Source: Bhargavaea sp. CC-171006 (GTDB lineage: Bacteria; Bacillota; Bacilli; Bacillales_A; Planococcaceae). From it: a DNA stretch of 64,000 bases. Where the stretch lies: positions 1 through 64,000 of the forward strand of contig NZ_QUZH01000030.1 of NCBI RefSeq assembly GCF_009761675.1, given 5' to 3'. A program made the translations under genes and the position numbers. Each line of letters opens with the position of its first letter. Within the stretch, counting starts at the first letter, position 1. The notes under the pieces are model-generated. The model was given only the letters and a program-made list of their open reading frames with translations, was not told the origin of the DNA and did no database searches. This document shows positions 7,071 to 20,600 of this stretch, piece after piece.

Positions 7071-7939
7071 GACGCGCCGCCCCCTTTCCGGAGGTCCGCC
7101 GCAAGATAGGCCGCGAGCTGCTCTTCGGTGAGTGCCGGAGGGGCAGGCGGCAGGCCAGCGCCTTCCTCGTACAGCCGCTGGAAGCTGACGGTGCGCGGAA
7201 CGCCTAAGCGCCACTGTGCGAGGCGCTCCGCATCCGCGAACACTGTTTCAGGCGGTCCCTGCAGGACGTCCGTTCCGTCATGCATGACGATCATATGGTC
7301 CGCGTAGCGTGCGGCGTCCTCCATGCTGTGTGTGACGAGGATCGTCGTCATGTCCCGCTGTTCGTGGAGCTCATAGAACAGGTCCATGATCTCCTTGCGT
7401 CCGGCAGGGTCAAGGCCCGCGGTCGGTTCGTCCAGAACGAGCACATCCGGCTCCATCGCCAGCACTCCTGCAATCGCGACTCGGCGCATCTGGCCGCCCG
7501 ACAGGTCGAACGGTGACTTTTCCGCCGTCCCTTCGGGCAGGCCAAGACGTTCGATCCAACTGAGCGCGCGCGTCCTCGCCTCTTCTTCTTTCACGCCGAA
7601 GTTCAGCGGGCCGAACATGACATCCTTCAGCACATTTTCCTCGAACAGCTGATGTTCGGGGAACTGGAAGACGATGCCGACTTTGCGGCGGATGGGCTTC
7701 AGCTGCTTGCCCTTTGTCTCCTTGGTGACTTGGGTATCGCCGATGCGGACGATGCCCGCCGTCGGCTTCAGGAGGCCGTTCAGGTGCTGCAGGAGCGTCG
7801 ATTTTCCGGAACCCGTGTGGCCGATGATGGCCGTGTAGGAGCCCGACGGAATGCGGACGTTCACATCATGGAGCGCCTGCTTCTGGAATGGCGTACCCGC
7901 CGCGTATGTGTAATCTACCTGTTCGAGCGCAATGTCCAT
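7067..7939 (-). CDS. ecfA2: ECF transporter ATPase A2
   Basis: 290 residues of an ABC ATPase: Walker A GHTGSGKST (40-48), Q-loop FQFPEHQLFE, signature LSGGQMRR (about 146), Walker B VLVLDEPTAGLD and a switch His in VTHSMED. The FPEHQLF Q-loop distinguishes EcfA2 from EcfA1. GGTGGAG precedes ATG 7939, which overlaps the end of ecfA1 by 25 bases. The C-terminal tail is rich in Ala/Pro. Confidence 0.96.
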   Translation of the reverse strand: MDIALEQVDYTYAAGTPFQKQALHDVNVRIPSGSYTAIIGHTGSGKSTLLQHLNGLLKPTAGIVRIGDTQVTKETKGKQLKPIRRKVGIVFQFPEHQLFEENVLKDVMFGPLNFGVKEEEARTRALSWIERLGLPEGTAEKSPFDLSGGQMRRVAIAGVLAMEPDVLVLDEPTAGLDPAGRKEIMDLFYELHEQRDMTTILVTHSMEDAARYADHMIVMHDGTDVLQGPPETVFADAERLAQWRLGVPRTVSFQRLYEEGAGLPPAPPALTEEQLAAYLAADLRKGGGAS

Positions 7940-8760
7940 AGCTGCTCCACCAACTTCCGTTCTGTCATCGTTCCTGGCTCTGTTCCGATCCCCTGCTCCC
8001 CGAGAAGCGCGGACAGCCTCATGGCGAACGGCAGATCCAGCCCGAGTGCCGTCAGACCCTCTCCCTTCAGGAAGACCTCCTGCGGCGTTCCTTCCGCGAA
8101 TTTCCGGCCGCCGTTCATGACCACGACCCGGTCCGCAAGCAGCGCCTCCTCCAGGTCATGGGTGATCGAGATGACGGAAAGTCCCGTCTTTTCTCTCAGG
8201 TCGAGGATGACCCGGATCACTTCCTCGCGCCCCTGCGGATCAAGCATCGAGGTCGCCTCGTCCAGGATCAGCAGCCTCGGCCGCAGGGCCAGTGCCCCTG
8301 CAATCGCCACACGCTGCTTCTGGCCGCCGGACAGGTGTTGCGGCTCATGATCGAGGAAGGTGTCCATCTTGACCTGCTTGAGCGCATCCTGCACACGGAG
8401 TGTCATCTCCTCGAACGGGATGCCGTTGTTCTCAAGGGCAAAGGCGACATCGTCCTGCACGGTCGCGCCGACAAACTGGTTATCCGGGTTTTGGAACACC
8501 ATGCCCATCTGAGAACGCTTTTCCCAGAGGTTGTCCTCCGTGAGCGTGTCGCCGAACAGCCCCACTGTCCCCTCCTGCGGGAACAGAAGGCCGATCATGA
8601 GCCGGGCAAGCGTCGACTTGCCCGAGCCGTTATGGCCGACGACGGCGATCCACTCGCCCGCCTGCATGTCGAACGATACGCCGTCCACCGCATAGCGGCT
8701 GTCCGGGTCGTCCGGTGTATAGGTAAAACGGACGTCCTGAAGGGACAGGATCCGTTCCAT
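7915..8760 (-). CDS. ecfA1: ECF transporter ATPase A1
   Basis: 281 residues with Walker A GHNGSGKST (42-50), Q-loop FQNPDNQFVG, signature LSGGQKQR (about 143), Walker B LLILDEATSMLD and switch THDLEE. The FQNPDNQF loop is that of EcfA1. Start set at ATG 8760, seven bases after GGAGG; the ATG two codons upstream sits too close to it. First gene of ecfA1-ecfA2-ecfT, which energises uptake of vitamins through separately encoded S proteins. Confidence 0.96.
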   Translation of the reverse strand: MERILSLQDVRFTYTPDDPDSRYAVDGVSFDMQAGEWIAVVGHNGSGKSTLARLMIGLLFPQEGTVGLFGDTLTEDNLWEKRSQMGMVFQNPDNQFVGATVQDDVAFALENNGIPFEEMTLRVQDALKQVKMDTFLDHEPQHLSGGQKQRVAIAGALALRPRLLILDEATSMLDPQGREEVIRVILDLREKTGLSVISITHDLEEALLADRVVVMNGGRKFAEGTPQEVFLKGEGLTALGLDLPFAMRLSALLGEQGIGTEPGTMTERKLVEQLWTLRSNR

Positions 8761-8870
8761 AGTCATTCCTCCTCTGCTTCGCTCAACTCTGCTGTCTATT
8801 GTAACGGAATCCGGAGGCCGTGTCGTCCGGCCCCGGCGGGTTTGGCGCGCACTTCGGCGGCCTCTGGGAC

Positions 8871-8975
8871 ATATGTCAACGTTTAAGTCAGATATGTCAA
8901 CGTCTCAATGAAATACGGCAACGTCTCAGCCGAATATAGCAACGTCTCACTCCAATAAAGCAACGTTTCACTGCC
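8871..8975. repeat. Degenerate 21-bp tandem array B (five units)
   Basis: Five units of exactly 21 bases start at 8871, 8892, 8913, 8934 and 8955. Plus-strand consensus ATAnnGCAACGTYTCAnnnnA: four of five contain CAACGTYTCA and the first has CAACGTTTAA. It lies between the terminator at 9013 and ecfA1. The motif closely resembles array F at 62357. Confidence 0.85.
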
Positions 8976-9012
8976 AAACGCTCCCCGGCGCCATCCCGTT
9001 TCCGTCAGTATG

Positions 9013-9052
9013 TAAAAAAAAAGCGCGCACCCCAACTGGTGACTGCGCTTTT
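9013..9052 (-). terminator. Strong terminator at the end of the structured interval
   Basis: AAGCGC pairs with GCGCTT with an inner CACC/GGTG stem, then nine T on the minus strand. It ends no recognised protein gene and defines the 3' end of the candidate RNA. Confidence 0.85.
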
Positions 9053-9172
9053 GTCGTATGGCATGACCGGCGGCTGCTCACACCGCCGGGACCATGATGG
9101 GGTGCGGAGAGCTAGACGGGACGCAAGCAGTTGCTCCGCCCATCATAACGCTCAGCTTTTTCATTTGCCGTA
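9013..9172 (-). ncRNA. Candidate structured RNA between rplQ and ecfA1
   Basis: After the rplQ terminator the minus strand has TATAAT (9178-9183), then about 160 bases that fold into three hairpins: ATGATGGG-CGGAG (9146-9134) with CTCCG-CA-CCCATCAT (9109-9094); CCGGCGG (9089-9083) with CCGCCGG (9073-9067); and a terminator with nine T. A -35 box is poor. A 28-codon frame (9164-9078, MKKLSVMMGGATACV...) overlaps but has no ribosome site. It could be an sRNA, a leader of the ecf genes or a 3' element of the rplQ operon. Confidence 0.5.
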
Positions 9173-9185
9173 TAAATCATTATAG

Positions 9186-9230
9186 AAAGAAAAGGGTGCC
9201 GTCCATACTCAGGTAACCGCACACCCTTTT
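9186..9230 (-). terminator. Terminator / 3' element of the alpha operon
   Basis: AAAAGGGTG and CACCCTTTT form a near-perfect stem a few bases after the rplQ stop, followed by a T-rich stretch (CTTTC). An L17 downstream element (a known RNA motif after rplQ in some Firmicutes) is an alternative reading. Confidence 0.75.
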
Positions 9231-9241
9231 CCGTACTGCAA

Positions 9242-9622
9242 TTAAACGAGTTCGATGATGACGACCGGTGCGCCGTCACCGCGACGAGGGCCGACCTTCA
9301 TGATGCGTGTGTAGCCGCCCTGACGCTCAGCGTAGCGAGGTGCCACATCGTCGAACAGTTTCTGCAGTGCATAGACCGTTTGTTCGTTGCCTTCTTCGTC
9401 AGTCGTCGTAACGAGTTCGCGACGGATGAATTCGGCAGCCTGACGGCGTGCATGGAGATCACCGCGTTTTCCGAGAGTGATCATTTTCTCAACGACGGAA
9501 CGGAGCTCTTTCGCACGCGTTTCAGTCGTCTGCAGGCGTTCGTTGATGATGAGATCGGTTGCGAGGTCACGAAGCATCGCCTTACGCTGGGAGCTTGTAC
9601 GACCTAACTTTCTGTAGCCCAT
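9242..9622 (-). CDS. rplQ: 50S ribosomal protein L17
   Basis: 126 residues. N-terminus [20 protein letters not shown] is the L17 signature, and the C-terminus [16 protein letters not shown] is conserved. The insertion with acidic residues [10 protein letters not shown] is common in Bacillales. Last gene of rpsM-rpsK-rpoA-rplQ; terminator follows. Confidence 0.98.
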   Translation of the reverse strand: MGYRKLGRTSSQRKAMLRDLATDLIINERLQTTETRAKELRSVVEKMITLGKRGDLHARRQAAEFIRRELVTTTDEEGNEQTVYALQKLFDDVAPRYAERQGGYTRIMKVGPRRGDGAPVVIIELV

Positions 9623-9669
9623 CGAGTTTCCCTCCTTTTGGGTAAATTGGATGGTCCGCTATGGACGAT

Positions 9670-10611
9670 TTATTCTTCCGTACGCAGGCCGAGTCCGAGA
9701 TCTGTCAGCTTCGCCTTGACCTCTTCGAGGGACTTGCGGCCCAGGTTGCGCACTTTCATCATTTCATCTTCGCTCTTGTTCGCGAGCTCAAGCACCGTGT
9801 TGATGCCGGCACGCTTCAGGCAGTTGTAGGAACGGACGCTCAGGTCGAGCTCCTCAATCGTCATCTCGAGGACCTTCTCCTTCTGGTCTTCTTCCTTCTC
9901 CACCATGATCTCGACGGACTGTGCTTCATCCGTGAGGCCGACGAAGATGTTGAGGTGCTCGGTCAGGATCCTGGATCCGAGCGAGATTGCCTCTTGCGGC
10001 CCGATGCTGCCATCGGTCCAGACGTCGAGGGTCAATTTATCGTAATCGGACAGTTGTCCGACACGTGTGTTTTCCACCTGGAAATTGACGCGTGAGACTG
10101 GGGTGTAAATGGAGTCGATCGGGATCACGCCGATTGGCAGATCTTCACGCTTGTTGCGGTCAGCCGGAACATATCCGCGCCCGCGCTGTGCATACATGCG
10201 CATGCGGAGGTGGCCATTCTTGCCGACAGTCGCAATATGGAGATCCGGATTGAGGATTTCAACGTCGCTGTCATGCGTGATGTCTGCGGCCGTTACCTCG
10301 TTCTCGCCCTTCACATCGATCTCGATGACTTTTTCGTCGTCCGAGTAGATTTTCAGAGCAAGTTGCTTCACGTTCAGGATGATCGATGCCACATCTTCCA
10401 CGACGCCGTCAACCGTCGAAAACTCGTGGAGGACTCCGTCAATCTGGATGGATGTAACAGCGGCACCCGGCAGTGAAGAAAGAAGAATCCGTCGCAGGGA
10501 ATTGCCCAGGGTGGTTCCGTAGCCCCGCTCAAGCGGCTCCACGATAAACTTTCCATAGGTGCTTTCCACAGTCTGTACAGCTTCAATCCTCGGTTTTTCT
10601 ATTTCGATCAT
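9670..10611 (-). CDS. rpoA: RNA polymerase alpha subunit
   Basis: 313 residues. The N-terminal assembly domain begins [12 protein letters not shown] with [14 protein letters not shown], and the C-terminal domain (after a linker at about 230-245) holds [16 protein letters not shown] and the [12 protein letters not shown]/activator-contact helix. Start ATG 10611 lies nine bases after AGGGAGG; an in-frame GTG three codons upstream is too close to the SD. The gap of 131 bases to rpsK is long for this operon. Confidence 0.98.
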   Translation of the reverse strand: MIEIEKPRIEAVQTVESTYGKFIVEPLERGYGTTLGNSLRRILLSSLPGAAVTSIQIDGVLHEFSTVDGVVEDVASIILNVKQLALKIYSDDEKVIEIDVKGENEVTAADITHDSDVEILNPDLHIATVGKNGHLRMRMYAQRGRGYVPADRNKREDLPIGVIPIDSIYTPVSRVNFQVENTRVGQLSDYDKLTLDVWTDGSIGPQEAISLGSRILTEHLNIFVGLTDEAQSVEIMVEKEEDQKEKVLEMTIEELDLSVRSYNCLKRAGINTVLELANKSEDEMMKVRNLGRKSLEEVKAKLTDLGLGLRTEE

Positions 10612-10742
10612 CAAATTCACCCTCCCTCAAAACGTCCATGAATGGCAGTTCCTATTGGAAATCGATATACAAGACAACTATTGCACTCTCACAAACCAGT
10701 TTATCCGTAAATCGTGTTTCTCAATCAATGGACGGACAGCCA

Positions 10743-11141
<399 letters not shown>

Positions 11142-11157
11142 TTACCTCCTTTACTGA

Positions 11158-11523
11158 TTATTTCTTCTTGTTTGCGACTGTCTTGCGCGGGCCCTTACGG
11201 GTACGTGCGTTGTTCTTCGTGTGCTGACCGCGTACAGGAAGGCCGCGGCGGTGGCGGATTCCACGGTTGCTGCCGATTTCCATCAGACGCTTGATGTTGA
11301 GGTTCGTTTCACGGCGAAGGTCACCTTCAACTTTCAGGCTGTCGATTTGTTCACGGATCTTGTCGAGCTCGGCGTCAGTGAGATCGCGTACGCGAGTCTC
11401 TTCGGAAACGCCTGCGCCGGCGAGGATCTTCTGGGAAGTCGTTTTACCGATTCCGTAGATGTAAGTGAGAGCGATGACTACGCGCTTCTCGCGCGGTACG
11501 TCTACACCAGCAATACGTGCCAT
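11158..11523 (-). CDS. rpsM: 30S ribosomal protein S13
   Basis: 121 residues starting [15 protein letters not shown] at ATG 11523, eight bases after AAGGAGG; upstream in-frame ATGs lie within the SD region. C-terminal basic tail [16 protein letters not shown] contacts P-site tRNA. Confidence 0.98.
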   Translation of the reverse strand: MARIAGVDVPREKRVVIALTYIYGIGKTTSQKILAGAGVSEETRVRDLTDAELDKIREQIDSLKVEGDLRRETNLNIKRLMEIGSNRGIRHRRGLPVRGQHTKNNARTRKGPRKTVANKKK

Positions 11524-11546
11524 ATATTCGTGCACCTCCTTAAGGT

Positions 11547-11690
<144 letters not shown>

Positions 11691-11695
11691 TTAGA

Positions 11696-11914
11696 TCATT
11701 TGTAACGGTATGTGATACGGCCACGGGTCAGATCGTAGGGGGAAAGTTCCACTGTCACACGGTCACCCGGCAAAATCCGGATATAGTGCATCCGCATCTT
11801 TCCGGAAACGTGCGCAAGGATCGTATGGCCGTTTTCGAGTTCCACTTGAAAATTAGCTCCTGGCAGAGTCTCGACGACCTTGCCTTCCACTTCGATTAAA
11901 TCATCTTTCGCCAT
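11696..11914 (-). CDS. infA: Translation initiation factor IF-1
   Basis: 72 residues, full length, single S1/OB fold with [20 protein letters not shown]. Binds the 30S A site during initiation. AAGGGATG precedes ATG 11914. Usually map lies between adk and infA; here the 300-base gap upstream has no map gene. Confidence 0.98.
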   Translation of the reverse strand: MAKDDLIEVEGKVVETLPGANFQVELENGHTILAHVSGKMRMHYIRILPGDRVTVELSPYDLTRGRITYRYK

Positions 11915-12065
11915 CCATCATCATCCCTTCATGTTAGAATCAGGTCTCTCTTCGTCCCGCTGCGCCCTACCTTCAAACATATGAACGGTCTGCATGAGAG
12001 ATGTCCGAAAGACTACCAATGGATTCCGCTTCCCTGTCCGAAAAACGGACAAATCCACGGTCCCC

Positions 12066-12071
12066 ATTATA
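12066..12071 (-). promoter_or_regulatory. Possible -10 of an infA promoter
   Basis: Perfect TATAAT on the minus strand, 152 bases before infA; the -35 region is not recognisable. Confidence 0.35.
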
Positions 12072-12126
12072 CCTTGTTCCGGACTGCATTGCATGGACGG
12101 AGTCCCGCCACGCCTGCATTTCCGCG

Positions 12127-12161
12127 CCATGTCCGCCGTTCGCAGCGGTCGGCGGACATGG
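12127..12161. repeat. Perfect 12-bp inverted repeat after adk
   Basis: CCATGTCCGCCG and CGGCGGACATGG separated by 11 bases. GC-rich and very stable as RNA, but with no T-run on either strand, so not a standard terminator. It starts 52 bases past the adk stop. Confidence 0.8.
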
Positions 12162-12212
12162 TCTGCCGTCACATGCCATAAAACAGGATCGTCTCGCCTC
12201 CCCGGCACGGGT

Positions 12213-14207
<1,995 letters not shown>

Positions 14208-14208
<1 letters not shown>

Positions 14209-14648
14209 TAGATCACCTCGACAGAGCCGCCTGCGTTCTCGATGGCCTCTTTAGCGGAAGCAGAGAATTTGTGAGCCTGTACAGTAAGCTTTTTCTCAAG
14301 CTGACCGTTGCCGAGGATTTTGATGCCGGATTTTTCCTTGCTCACGACACCCGTTTCGAGCAGGAGCGCAGGAGTGACTTCCGTGCCTTCTTCGAAGCGG
14401 TTAAGCGTTTCAAGGTTCACGATGGCATATTCCTTACGGTTGATGTTCGTGAATCCGCGCTTAGGCAGGCTCTGGAAAAGAGGCATCTGTCCACCTTCGA
14501 AGCCGAGGCGTACACCGCCGCCGGAACGCGAGTTTTGACCGTTTGCACCGCGGCCGGACGTCTTGCCGTTGCCCGAACCAGGTCCACGGCCCACACGGTT
14601 GCGTTCTTTGCGGGATCCTTTTGCAGGTTTCAGTTCATGCAGTTTCAT
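14208..14648 (-). CDS. rplO: 50S ribosomal protein L15
   Basis: 146 residues beginning [20 protein letters not shown] with the glycine-rich [15 protein letters not shown] segment typical of L15. Late-assembly 23S binding protein. Confidence 0.98.
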
Positions 14649-14681
14649 TTGACTGGCACCTCCTTATATTTTGATGAAAGA

Positions 14682-14861
14682 TTAGTTTTCTTTAACTTCG
14701 ACGAGATGGCCGACTTTGTTCAGCATGCCGCGGATTGCAGCATTGTCTTCGTGTTCGACCGTTTGGTTCGTCTTGCGCAGACCGAGAGCTTCAACCGTTT
14801 TGCGTTGATCCGGTTTCGCCCCGATCACGCTTTTCTTAAGGGTGATTTCGAGCTTAGCCAT
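14682..14861 (-). CDS. rpmD: 50S ribosomal protein L30
   Basis: 59 codons, [20 protein letters not shown] then [19 protein letters not shown]; exactly the length and motif (LGLRKxNQTVE) of bacterial L30. GGGGGG-type SD precedes ATG 14861. Lies between rpsE (gap 13) and rplO. Confidence 0.96.
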   Translation of the reverse strand: MAKLEITLKKSVIGAKPDQRKTVEALGLRKTNQTVEHEDNAAIRGMLNKVGHLVEVKEN

Positions 14862-14874
14862 TAGTTTTCCCCCC

Positions 14875-15372
14875 TCAACCCAGCAGTTCTTCTACAGATT
14901 TGCCACGGAGTTTTGCAACTTCCTCGGCACGCTTAAGGTCCTGGAGACCTGCGATCGTAGCACGGATGACGTTGATCGGCGTGTTGGAACCGAGGGATTT
15001 CGAAAGAATGTCCGTGATGCCTGCAAGTTCAAGTACTGCGCGGACAGGGCCGCCGGCGATAACACCGGTACCAGGAGCGGCAGGTTTGATGAAGACAGAG
15101 CCTGCACCGAAACGTCCGGTCACTTCGTGTGGCGTTGTGCCATTGACCATAGGAACGTTGACGAGGTTCTTTTTCGCATCCTCAACAGCCTTGCGGATTG
15201 CATCCGGAACTTCCTGAGCTTTACCTGTACCAAAACCGACACGGCCATTCTTGTCGCCTACGACGACGAGTGCCGTGAAGCGGAAACGACGTCCGCCTTT
15301 TACGACTTTCGCTACGCGGTTGATCGTAACTACGCGTTCTTCGAACTCACTTTTCACTTCATTGCGACGCAT
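14875..15372 (-). CDS. rpsE: 30S ribosomal protein S5
   Basis: 165 residues. N-terminal double-stranded-RNA-binding-like domain [19 protein letters not shown] and C-terminal ribosomal S5 domain. Residues near KVVKGGR are the usual spectinomycin-resistance site and look wild type. Confidence 0.98.
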   Translation of the reverse strand: MRRNEVKSEFEERVVTINRVAKVVKGGRRFRFTALVVVGDKNGRVGFGTGKAQEVPDAIRKAVEDAKKNLVNVPMVNGTTPHEVTGRFGAGSVFIKPAAPGTGVIAGGPVRAVLELAGITDILSKSLGSNTPINVIRATIAGLQDLKRAEEVAKLRGKSVEELLG

Positions 15373-15394
15373 GTGTATAGGTCCCTCCTTTTGA

Positions 15395-15754
15395 TTAGAA
15401 TTCTAGTCCGTTTTCACGGGCTGCATCTGCCAGAGCCTTCACACGGCCGTGATAGAGGTAACCCCCACGGTCGAAGACAACAGATTTGATGTTCTTTTCA
15501 ACAGCTGCCTTGGCGATTGTTTCGCCGACTTTAACTGCTGCTTCAGTGTTCGAAGTGGATCCTTCGAAACCATTGTCCATAGTGGACGCACTTGCGAGTG
15601 TCACACCGTTTGCATCATCGATCAACTGAGCATAGATATGCTTGTTGGACCGGAAGACGTTCAGGCGTGGACGCTCGGCAGTGCCACTGATCTTGGAACG
15701 CACACGTGCATGGCGCTTTTTGCGGACCTGGTTCTTGTCCTGTTTCGTAATCAT
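15395..15754 (-). CDS. rplR: 50S ribosomal protein L18
   Basis: 119 residues; core [16 protein letters not shown] and [21 protein letters not shown]-terminus REnGLEF. Binds 5S rRNA. Start ATG 15754, nine bases after GGAG; the GTG three codons earlier is less well placed. Confidence 0.97.
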   Translation of the reverse strand: MITKQDKNQVRKKRHARVRSKISGTAERPRLNVFRSNKHIYAQLIDDANGVTLASASTMDNGFEGSTSNTEAAVKVGETIAKAAVEKNIKSVVFDRGGYLYHGRVKALADAARENGLEF

Positions 15755-15785
15755 CGTGGTCACTCCTTTCGATGCCTATGCGGCA

Positions 15786-16325
15786 TTATTTACCTGTCTT
15801 ACCTTCTTTGCGGCGGACATGTTCGCCTTCGTAGCGGATCCCTTTGCCTTTGTATGGCTCAGGCGGACGTACGGCACGGATGTTGGAAGCGAGCGCACCG
15901 ACGTGCTCTTTGTTGTAACCGCGGACGATGACTTTCGTGTTCGAAGGAACTTCGATTTCCACGCCTTCTTCAGGTGTGAACTCGACCGGGTGGGAGTAAC
16001 CGACGTTCAGGACAAGCTTGTTGCCCTGTTTTTGCGCACGGTAACCGACACCAACGAGCTCAAGGGACTTTTCGAAGCCTTTCGAGACGCCTTCGACCAT
16101 GTTGTTCAGGAGCGAACGGGTCGTTCCGTGGATCGCGCGGTGTTCTTTGTTGTCGGACGGGCGTGTCAGGGTGATGACGTTGCCGTCCTGGTTGATCGTG
16201 ATGTCACTGCTCAGTTTGCGAGTGAGTTCGCCTTTCGGGCCTTTGACCGTGACCGTGTTGTCATCCGCAAGGGTGACTGTCACGCTTTCAGGCACTTCGA
16301 TCAGCTTATTGCCAATACGGGACAT
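15786..16325 (-). CDS. rplF: 50S ribosomal protein L6
   Basis: 179 residues beginning [13 protein letters not shown], two repeated L6 domains, ending [20 protein letters not shown]. Near the factor-binding site of the 50S subunit. Confidence 0.98.
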   Translation of the reverse strand: MSRIGNKLIEVPESVTVTLADDNTVTVKGPKGELTRKLSSDITINQDGNVITLTRPSDNKEHRAIHGTTRSLLNNMVEGVSKGFEKSLELVGVGYRAQKQGNKLVLNVGYSHPVEFTPEEGVEIEVPSNTKVIVRGYNKEHVGALASNIRAVRPPEPYKGKGIRYEGEHVRRKEGKTGK

Positions 16326-16355
16326 GTGTGTGCACCTCCATTCGTTTGTAGCAGA

Positions 16356-16754
16356 TTACCAGACGTATGCGACGACTTCGCCGCCGACTTTCTTCGCACG
16401 AGCTTCTTTGTCAGTGATGACGCCGTGAGAAGTAGAGACGAGGGCGATGCCCAGGCCGTTCAGGACTTTAGGGATTTCATTTGTCTTTGCGTAGACGCGC
16501 AGACCCGGCTTCGAAATACGTTTCAGGCCCGTGATAACACGTTCGTTGTCCTGACCGTACTTAAGGAAGATCCGGATGATCCCCTGCTTATCATCTTCGA
16601 TATATTCAACATCGCGGACAAATCCTTCGCGTTTCAGGATTTCGGCGATCTCTTTTTTCATGTTGGAAGCAGGAACTTCCAGCTTTTCATGGCGTACCAT
16701 GTTGGCGTTACGGATACGCGTAAGCATATCTGCGATCGGATCACTCATAGTCAT
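16356..16754 (-). CDS. rpsH: 30S ribosomal protein S8
   Basis: 132 residues, [15 protein letters not shown] near the N-terminus and [19 protein letters not shown] at the end. AAGGAGG lies before ATG 16754. In many bacteria S8 represses this operon; no binding site was identified here. Confidence 0.98.
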   Translation of the reverse strand: MTMSDPIADMLTRIRNANMVRHEKLEVPASNMKKEIAEILKREGFVRDVEYIEDDKQGIIRIFLKYGQDNERVITGLKRISKPGLRVYAKTNEIPKVLNGLGIALVSTSHGVITDKEARAKKVGGEVVAYVW

Positions 16755-16784
16755 TGTGTTGTACCTCCTTCCCAGGTATAGGGA

Positions 16785-17529
<745 letters not shown>

Positions 17530-17556
17530 CAGGAGTACCTCCTTCCTCTATGTCGC

Positions 17557-17892
17557 TTATTTCTTGTATGGATCAGCAATGATCTCGCCGGATTTCTTGG
17601 AAACGCGGACTGTGACCATCTTGCCGTCTTGTTCTTCTTCTTTATAGCCGATACGAGTCGGTTCGCCCGATTTCGGATCAAGCAGCATTACGTTGGAAAC
17701 GTGGATTGGAGCTTCTTTGCTCACGATGCCGCCCTGAGGACTTTCCTGGTTCGGCTTCGTGTGCTTCTTGATGATGTTGACACCTTCCACGATGACACGG
17801 TCTTTCTTAGGGAATGCAGCAAGGATGACGCCGGTTTTCCCTTTGTCTTTTCCTGTGATCACCTGGACTTTATCACCTTTTTTAACGTGCAT
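17557..17892 (-). CDS. rplX: 50S ribosomal protein L24
   Basis: 111 residues; KOW motif at the N-terminus ([18 protein letters not shown]) and [13 protein letters not shown]. Assembly initiator at 23S domain I. AGGAGGTGC SD. Confidence 0.98.
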   Translation of the reverse strand: MHVKKGDKVQVITGKDKGKTGVILAAFPKKDRVIVEGVNIIKKHTKPNQESPQGGIVSKEAPIHVSNVMLLDPKSGEPTRIGYKEEEQDGKMVTVRVSKKSGEIIADPYKK

Positions 17893-17928
17893 TCTCTTGC
17901 ACCTCCTTGGTTGGCACTACCCTATGGA

Positions 17929-18297
17929 TTAAAGAACTTCCGGAGCGAGGGAAATGATTTTCATGAAGTTGTTGTCGCGCAGCTCACGTGCGACTGGTCC
18001 GAAGATCCGCGTACCGCGCGGGCCTTTGTCATCACGGATGATGACGCATGCGTTCTCGTCGAACTTGATGTACGTACCGTCTTTGCGGCGGACACCGCTC
18101 TTCGTGCGGACTACAACCGCCTTGACGACGTCACCTTTCTTAACAACGCCACCTGGTGTTGCTTTCTTGACGGTGCAAACGACGATGTCGCCGATGTTCG
18201 CTGTCTTACGGCCGGAACCGCCGAGCACTTTGATCGTGAGGACTTCACGCGCGCCGGAGTTGTCAGCGACTTTCATACGACTCTCTTGTTGGATCAT
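17929..18297 (-). CDS. rplN: 50S ribosomal protein L14
   Basis: 122 residues beginning [18 protein letters not shown], the L14 signature; ends SLAPEVL as in Bacillus. Confidence 0.98.
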   Translation of the reverse strand: MIQQESRMKVADNSGAREVLTIKVLGGSGRKTANIGDIVVCTVKKATPGGVVKKGDVVKAVVVRTKSGVRRKDGTYIKFDENACVIIRDDKGPRGTRIFGPVARELRDNNFMKIISLAPEVL

Positions 18298-18328
18298 TGA
18301 GGGTACCTCCTCTCAAGTTAAATTCCGA

Positions 18329-18592
18329 TCAGATGATAACCGCTTTTTCAACGACCTCTACAAGGCGGAAACGCTTCGTAGCGGAAAGCGGGCGAGTTTC
18401 CATGATGCGGACGATGTCGCCTGTTTTTGCAACATTGTTTTCATCATGAGCTTTATATTTCTTCGAGTATTTTACACGTTTGCCGATGACCGGGTGCTTC
18501 TTGTAAGTCTCGACAACAACCGTGATCGTCTTATCCATTTTGTCGGAAACGACGCGGCCTGTGTAAACTTTGCGTTGGTTACGCTCAGACAT
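18329..18592 (-). CDS. rpsQ: 30S ribosomal protein S17
   Basis: 87 residues; [20 protein letters not shown] and [19 protein letters not shown] identify S17. AGGAGG SD before ATG 18592. Confidence 0.98.
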   Translation of the reverse strand: MSERNQRKVYTGRVVSDKMDKTITVVVETYKKHPVIGKRVKYSKKYKAHDENNVAKTGDIVRIMETRPLSATKRFRLVEVVEKAVII

Positions 18593-18610
18593 GCTTGCAG
18601 CCTCCTTTTA

Positions 18611-19235
<625 letters not shown>

Positions 19236-19237
19236 GA

Positions 19238-19894
19238 TCAGTTGCCTCCTTCCTCGGATTTCTTCTTCTCAGGAAGGACTTCACCGCGGTAGATCCATAC
19301 TTTTACGCCGAGTTTGCCGTATGTTGTATCGGCTTCCGCATGAGCGTAGTCGATGTCGGCACGGAGTGTATGGAGCGGTACAGTACCTTCGCTGTAGTGT
19401 TCGGCACGGGCGATGTCGGCGCCGCCGAGGCGTCCCGATACCATTGTGCGGATCCCTTTAGCGCCTGCACGCATTGTGCGTTGGATCGCTTGTTTCTGGG
19501 CACGGCGGAACGATGCACGCTGTTCAAGCTGGCGGGCGATGTTTTCTGCGACAAGTTTCGCATCAAGATCTGCACGCTTCACTTCAACGATGTTGATGTG
19601 CACACGCTTGCCTGTAATTGCGTTGAGTTCTTTGCGGAGCGCTTCAACTTCAGAACCGCCCTTCCCGATTACCATGCCGGGCTTCGCTGTATGGATCGTG
19701 ATGTTTACACGGTTCGCAGCACGCTCGATCTCGACCTGGGACAGGGAAGCGTCTTTCAGGCGCTCATCGATGAACTCGCGAATCTTAAGGTCTTCATGGA
19801 GAAGAGTTGCATAGTCTTTTTCTGCATACCATTTCGACTCCCAGTCACGGATGACTCCGAGTCGCATACCATTTGGATGTACTTTTTGACCCAC
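19238..19894 (-). CDS. rpsC: 30S ribosomal protein S3
   Basis: 218 residues; N-terminal KH domain with the GxxG loop ([12 protein letters not shown]) and C-terminal S3 domain ending KKKSEEGGN. Part of the mRNA entry helicase centre with S4 and S5. Confidence 0.98.
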   Translation of the reverse strand: MGQKVHPNGMRLGVIRDWESKWYAEKDYATLLHEDLKIREFIDERLKDASLSQVEIERAANRVNITIHTAKPGMVIGKGGSEVEALRKELNAITGKRVHINIVEVKRADLDAKLVAENIARQLEQRASFRRAQKQAIQRTMRAGAKGIRTMVSGRLGGADIARAEHYSEGTVPLHTLRADIDYAHAEADTTYGKLGVKVWIYRGEVLPEKKKSEEGGN

Positions 19895-19897
19895 GAA

Positions 19898-20242
19898 TTA
19901 TCCCTCCTTCTTCTCGGATACCACTACTGTGATGTGGCTAGTACGTTTGTTGATTGCAGTTGCACGGCCTTGTGCACGTGGGCGGAAACGCTTGAGCGTC
20001 GGGCCTTCGTCTACGAATACTTCGCTGACAACGAGGTTGTTGACATCCAAGTCGTAGTTGTGCTCTGCGTTGGCAATTGCGGATTTCAATACTTTCTCGA
20101 CAACCGGCGATGCGGCTTTCGGTGTAAGTCGCAGGATTGCGACCGCTTCACCCACTTGCTTGCCCCGGATCAGGTCGACGACCAAACGGACTTTGCGAGG
20201 AGCAATCCGGATTGTGCGGGCTACGGCTTTTGCTTGTTGCAT
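19898..20242 (-). CDS. rplV: 50S ribosomal protein L22
   Basis: 114 residues. [20 protein letters not shown] and the tunnel hairpin [20 protein letters not shown] (macrolide-resistance region, no unusual insertion seen). Confidence 0.98.
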   Translation of the reverse strand: MQQAKAVARTIRIAPRKVRLVVDLIRGKQVGEAVAILRLTPKAASPVVEKVLKSAIANAEHNYDLDVNNLVVSEVFVDEGPTLKRFRPRAQGRATAINKRTSHITVVVSEKKEG

Positions 20243-20261
20243 CAGGAGTACCTCCTCTCAA

Positions 20262-20540
20262 TTAGCGTTTCGTTTTCTTATCGTCGGCTCCATGACCGCG
20301 GTAAGTGCGTGTAGGTGCAAATTCACCCAGTTTGTGGCCGACCATGTCTTCCGTTACGTAAACCGGTACATGTTTGCGTCCGTCGTAGACAGCAATTGTG
20401 TTTCCGACGAAGTTCGGGAAGATTGTAGAGCGGCGGGACCATGTTTTAATGACCTGCTTCTTCTCGTTTTCGTTCTGTGTTTCGACCTTTTTCATGAGAT
20501 GATCATCCACAAAAGGTCCTTTTTTCAAGCTGCGACCCAT
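20262..20540 (-). CDS. rpsS: 30S ribosomal protein S19
   Basis: 92 residues from ATG 20540, [19 protein letters not shown], ending [15 protein letters not shown]. The upstream extension of the frame is not family-like; GGAGG sits just before the chosen start. Confidence 0.98.
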   Translation of the reverse strand: MGRSLKKGPFVDDHLMKKVETQNENEKKQVIKTWSRRSTIFPNFVGNTIAVYDGRKHVPVYVTEDMVGHKLGEFAPTRTYRGHGADDKKTKR

Positions 20541-20600
20541 TTTGGTACCTCCCTCCGTGATTGCCCGGCGGCCCACCCCGTGAACCGCTGAGAAACCACA

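Larger units (their letters stand above)
11915..12212 (-). other. infA-adk intergenic region without map
   Basis: No convincing gene in 298 bases; the only long frame lacks a ribosome site and family features. It holds a perfect 12-bp hairpin (12127-12161), a small TGTCCG/CGGACA hairpin and a TATAAT (12066-12071, poor -35) that may start the infA transcript. Confidence 0.6.

Noticed and set aside
9078-9164. 28-codon peptide gene
   Set aside because: No ribosome-binding site and the frame coincides with RNA stems; kept only as an alternative within the candidate RNA.
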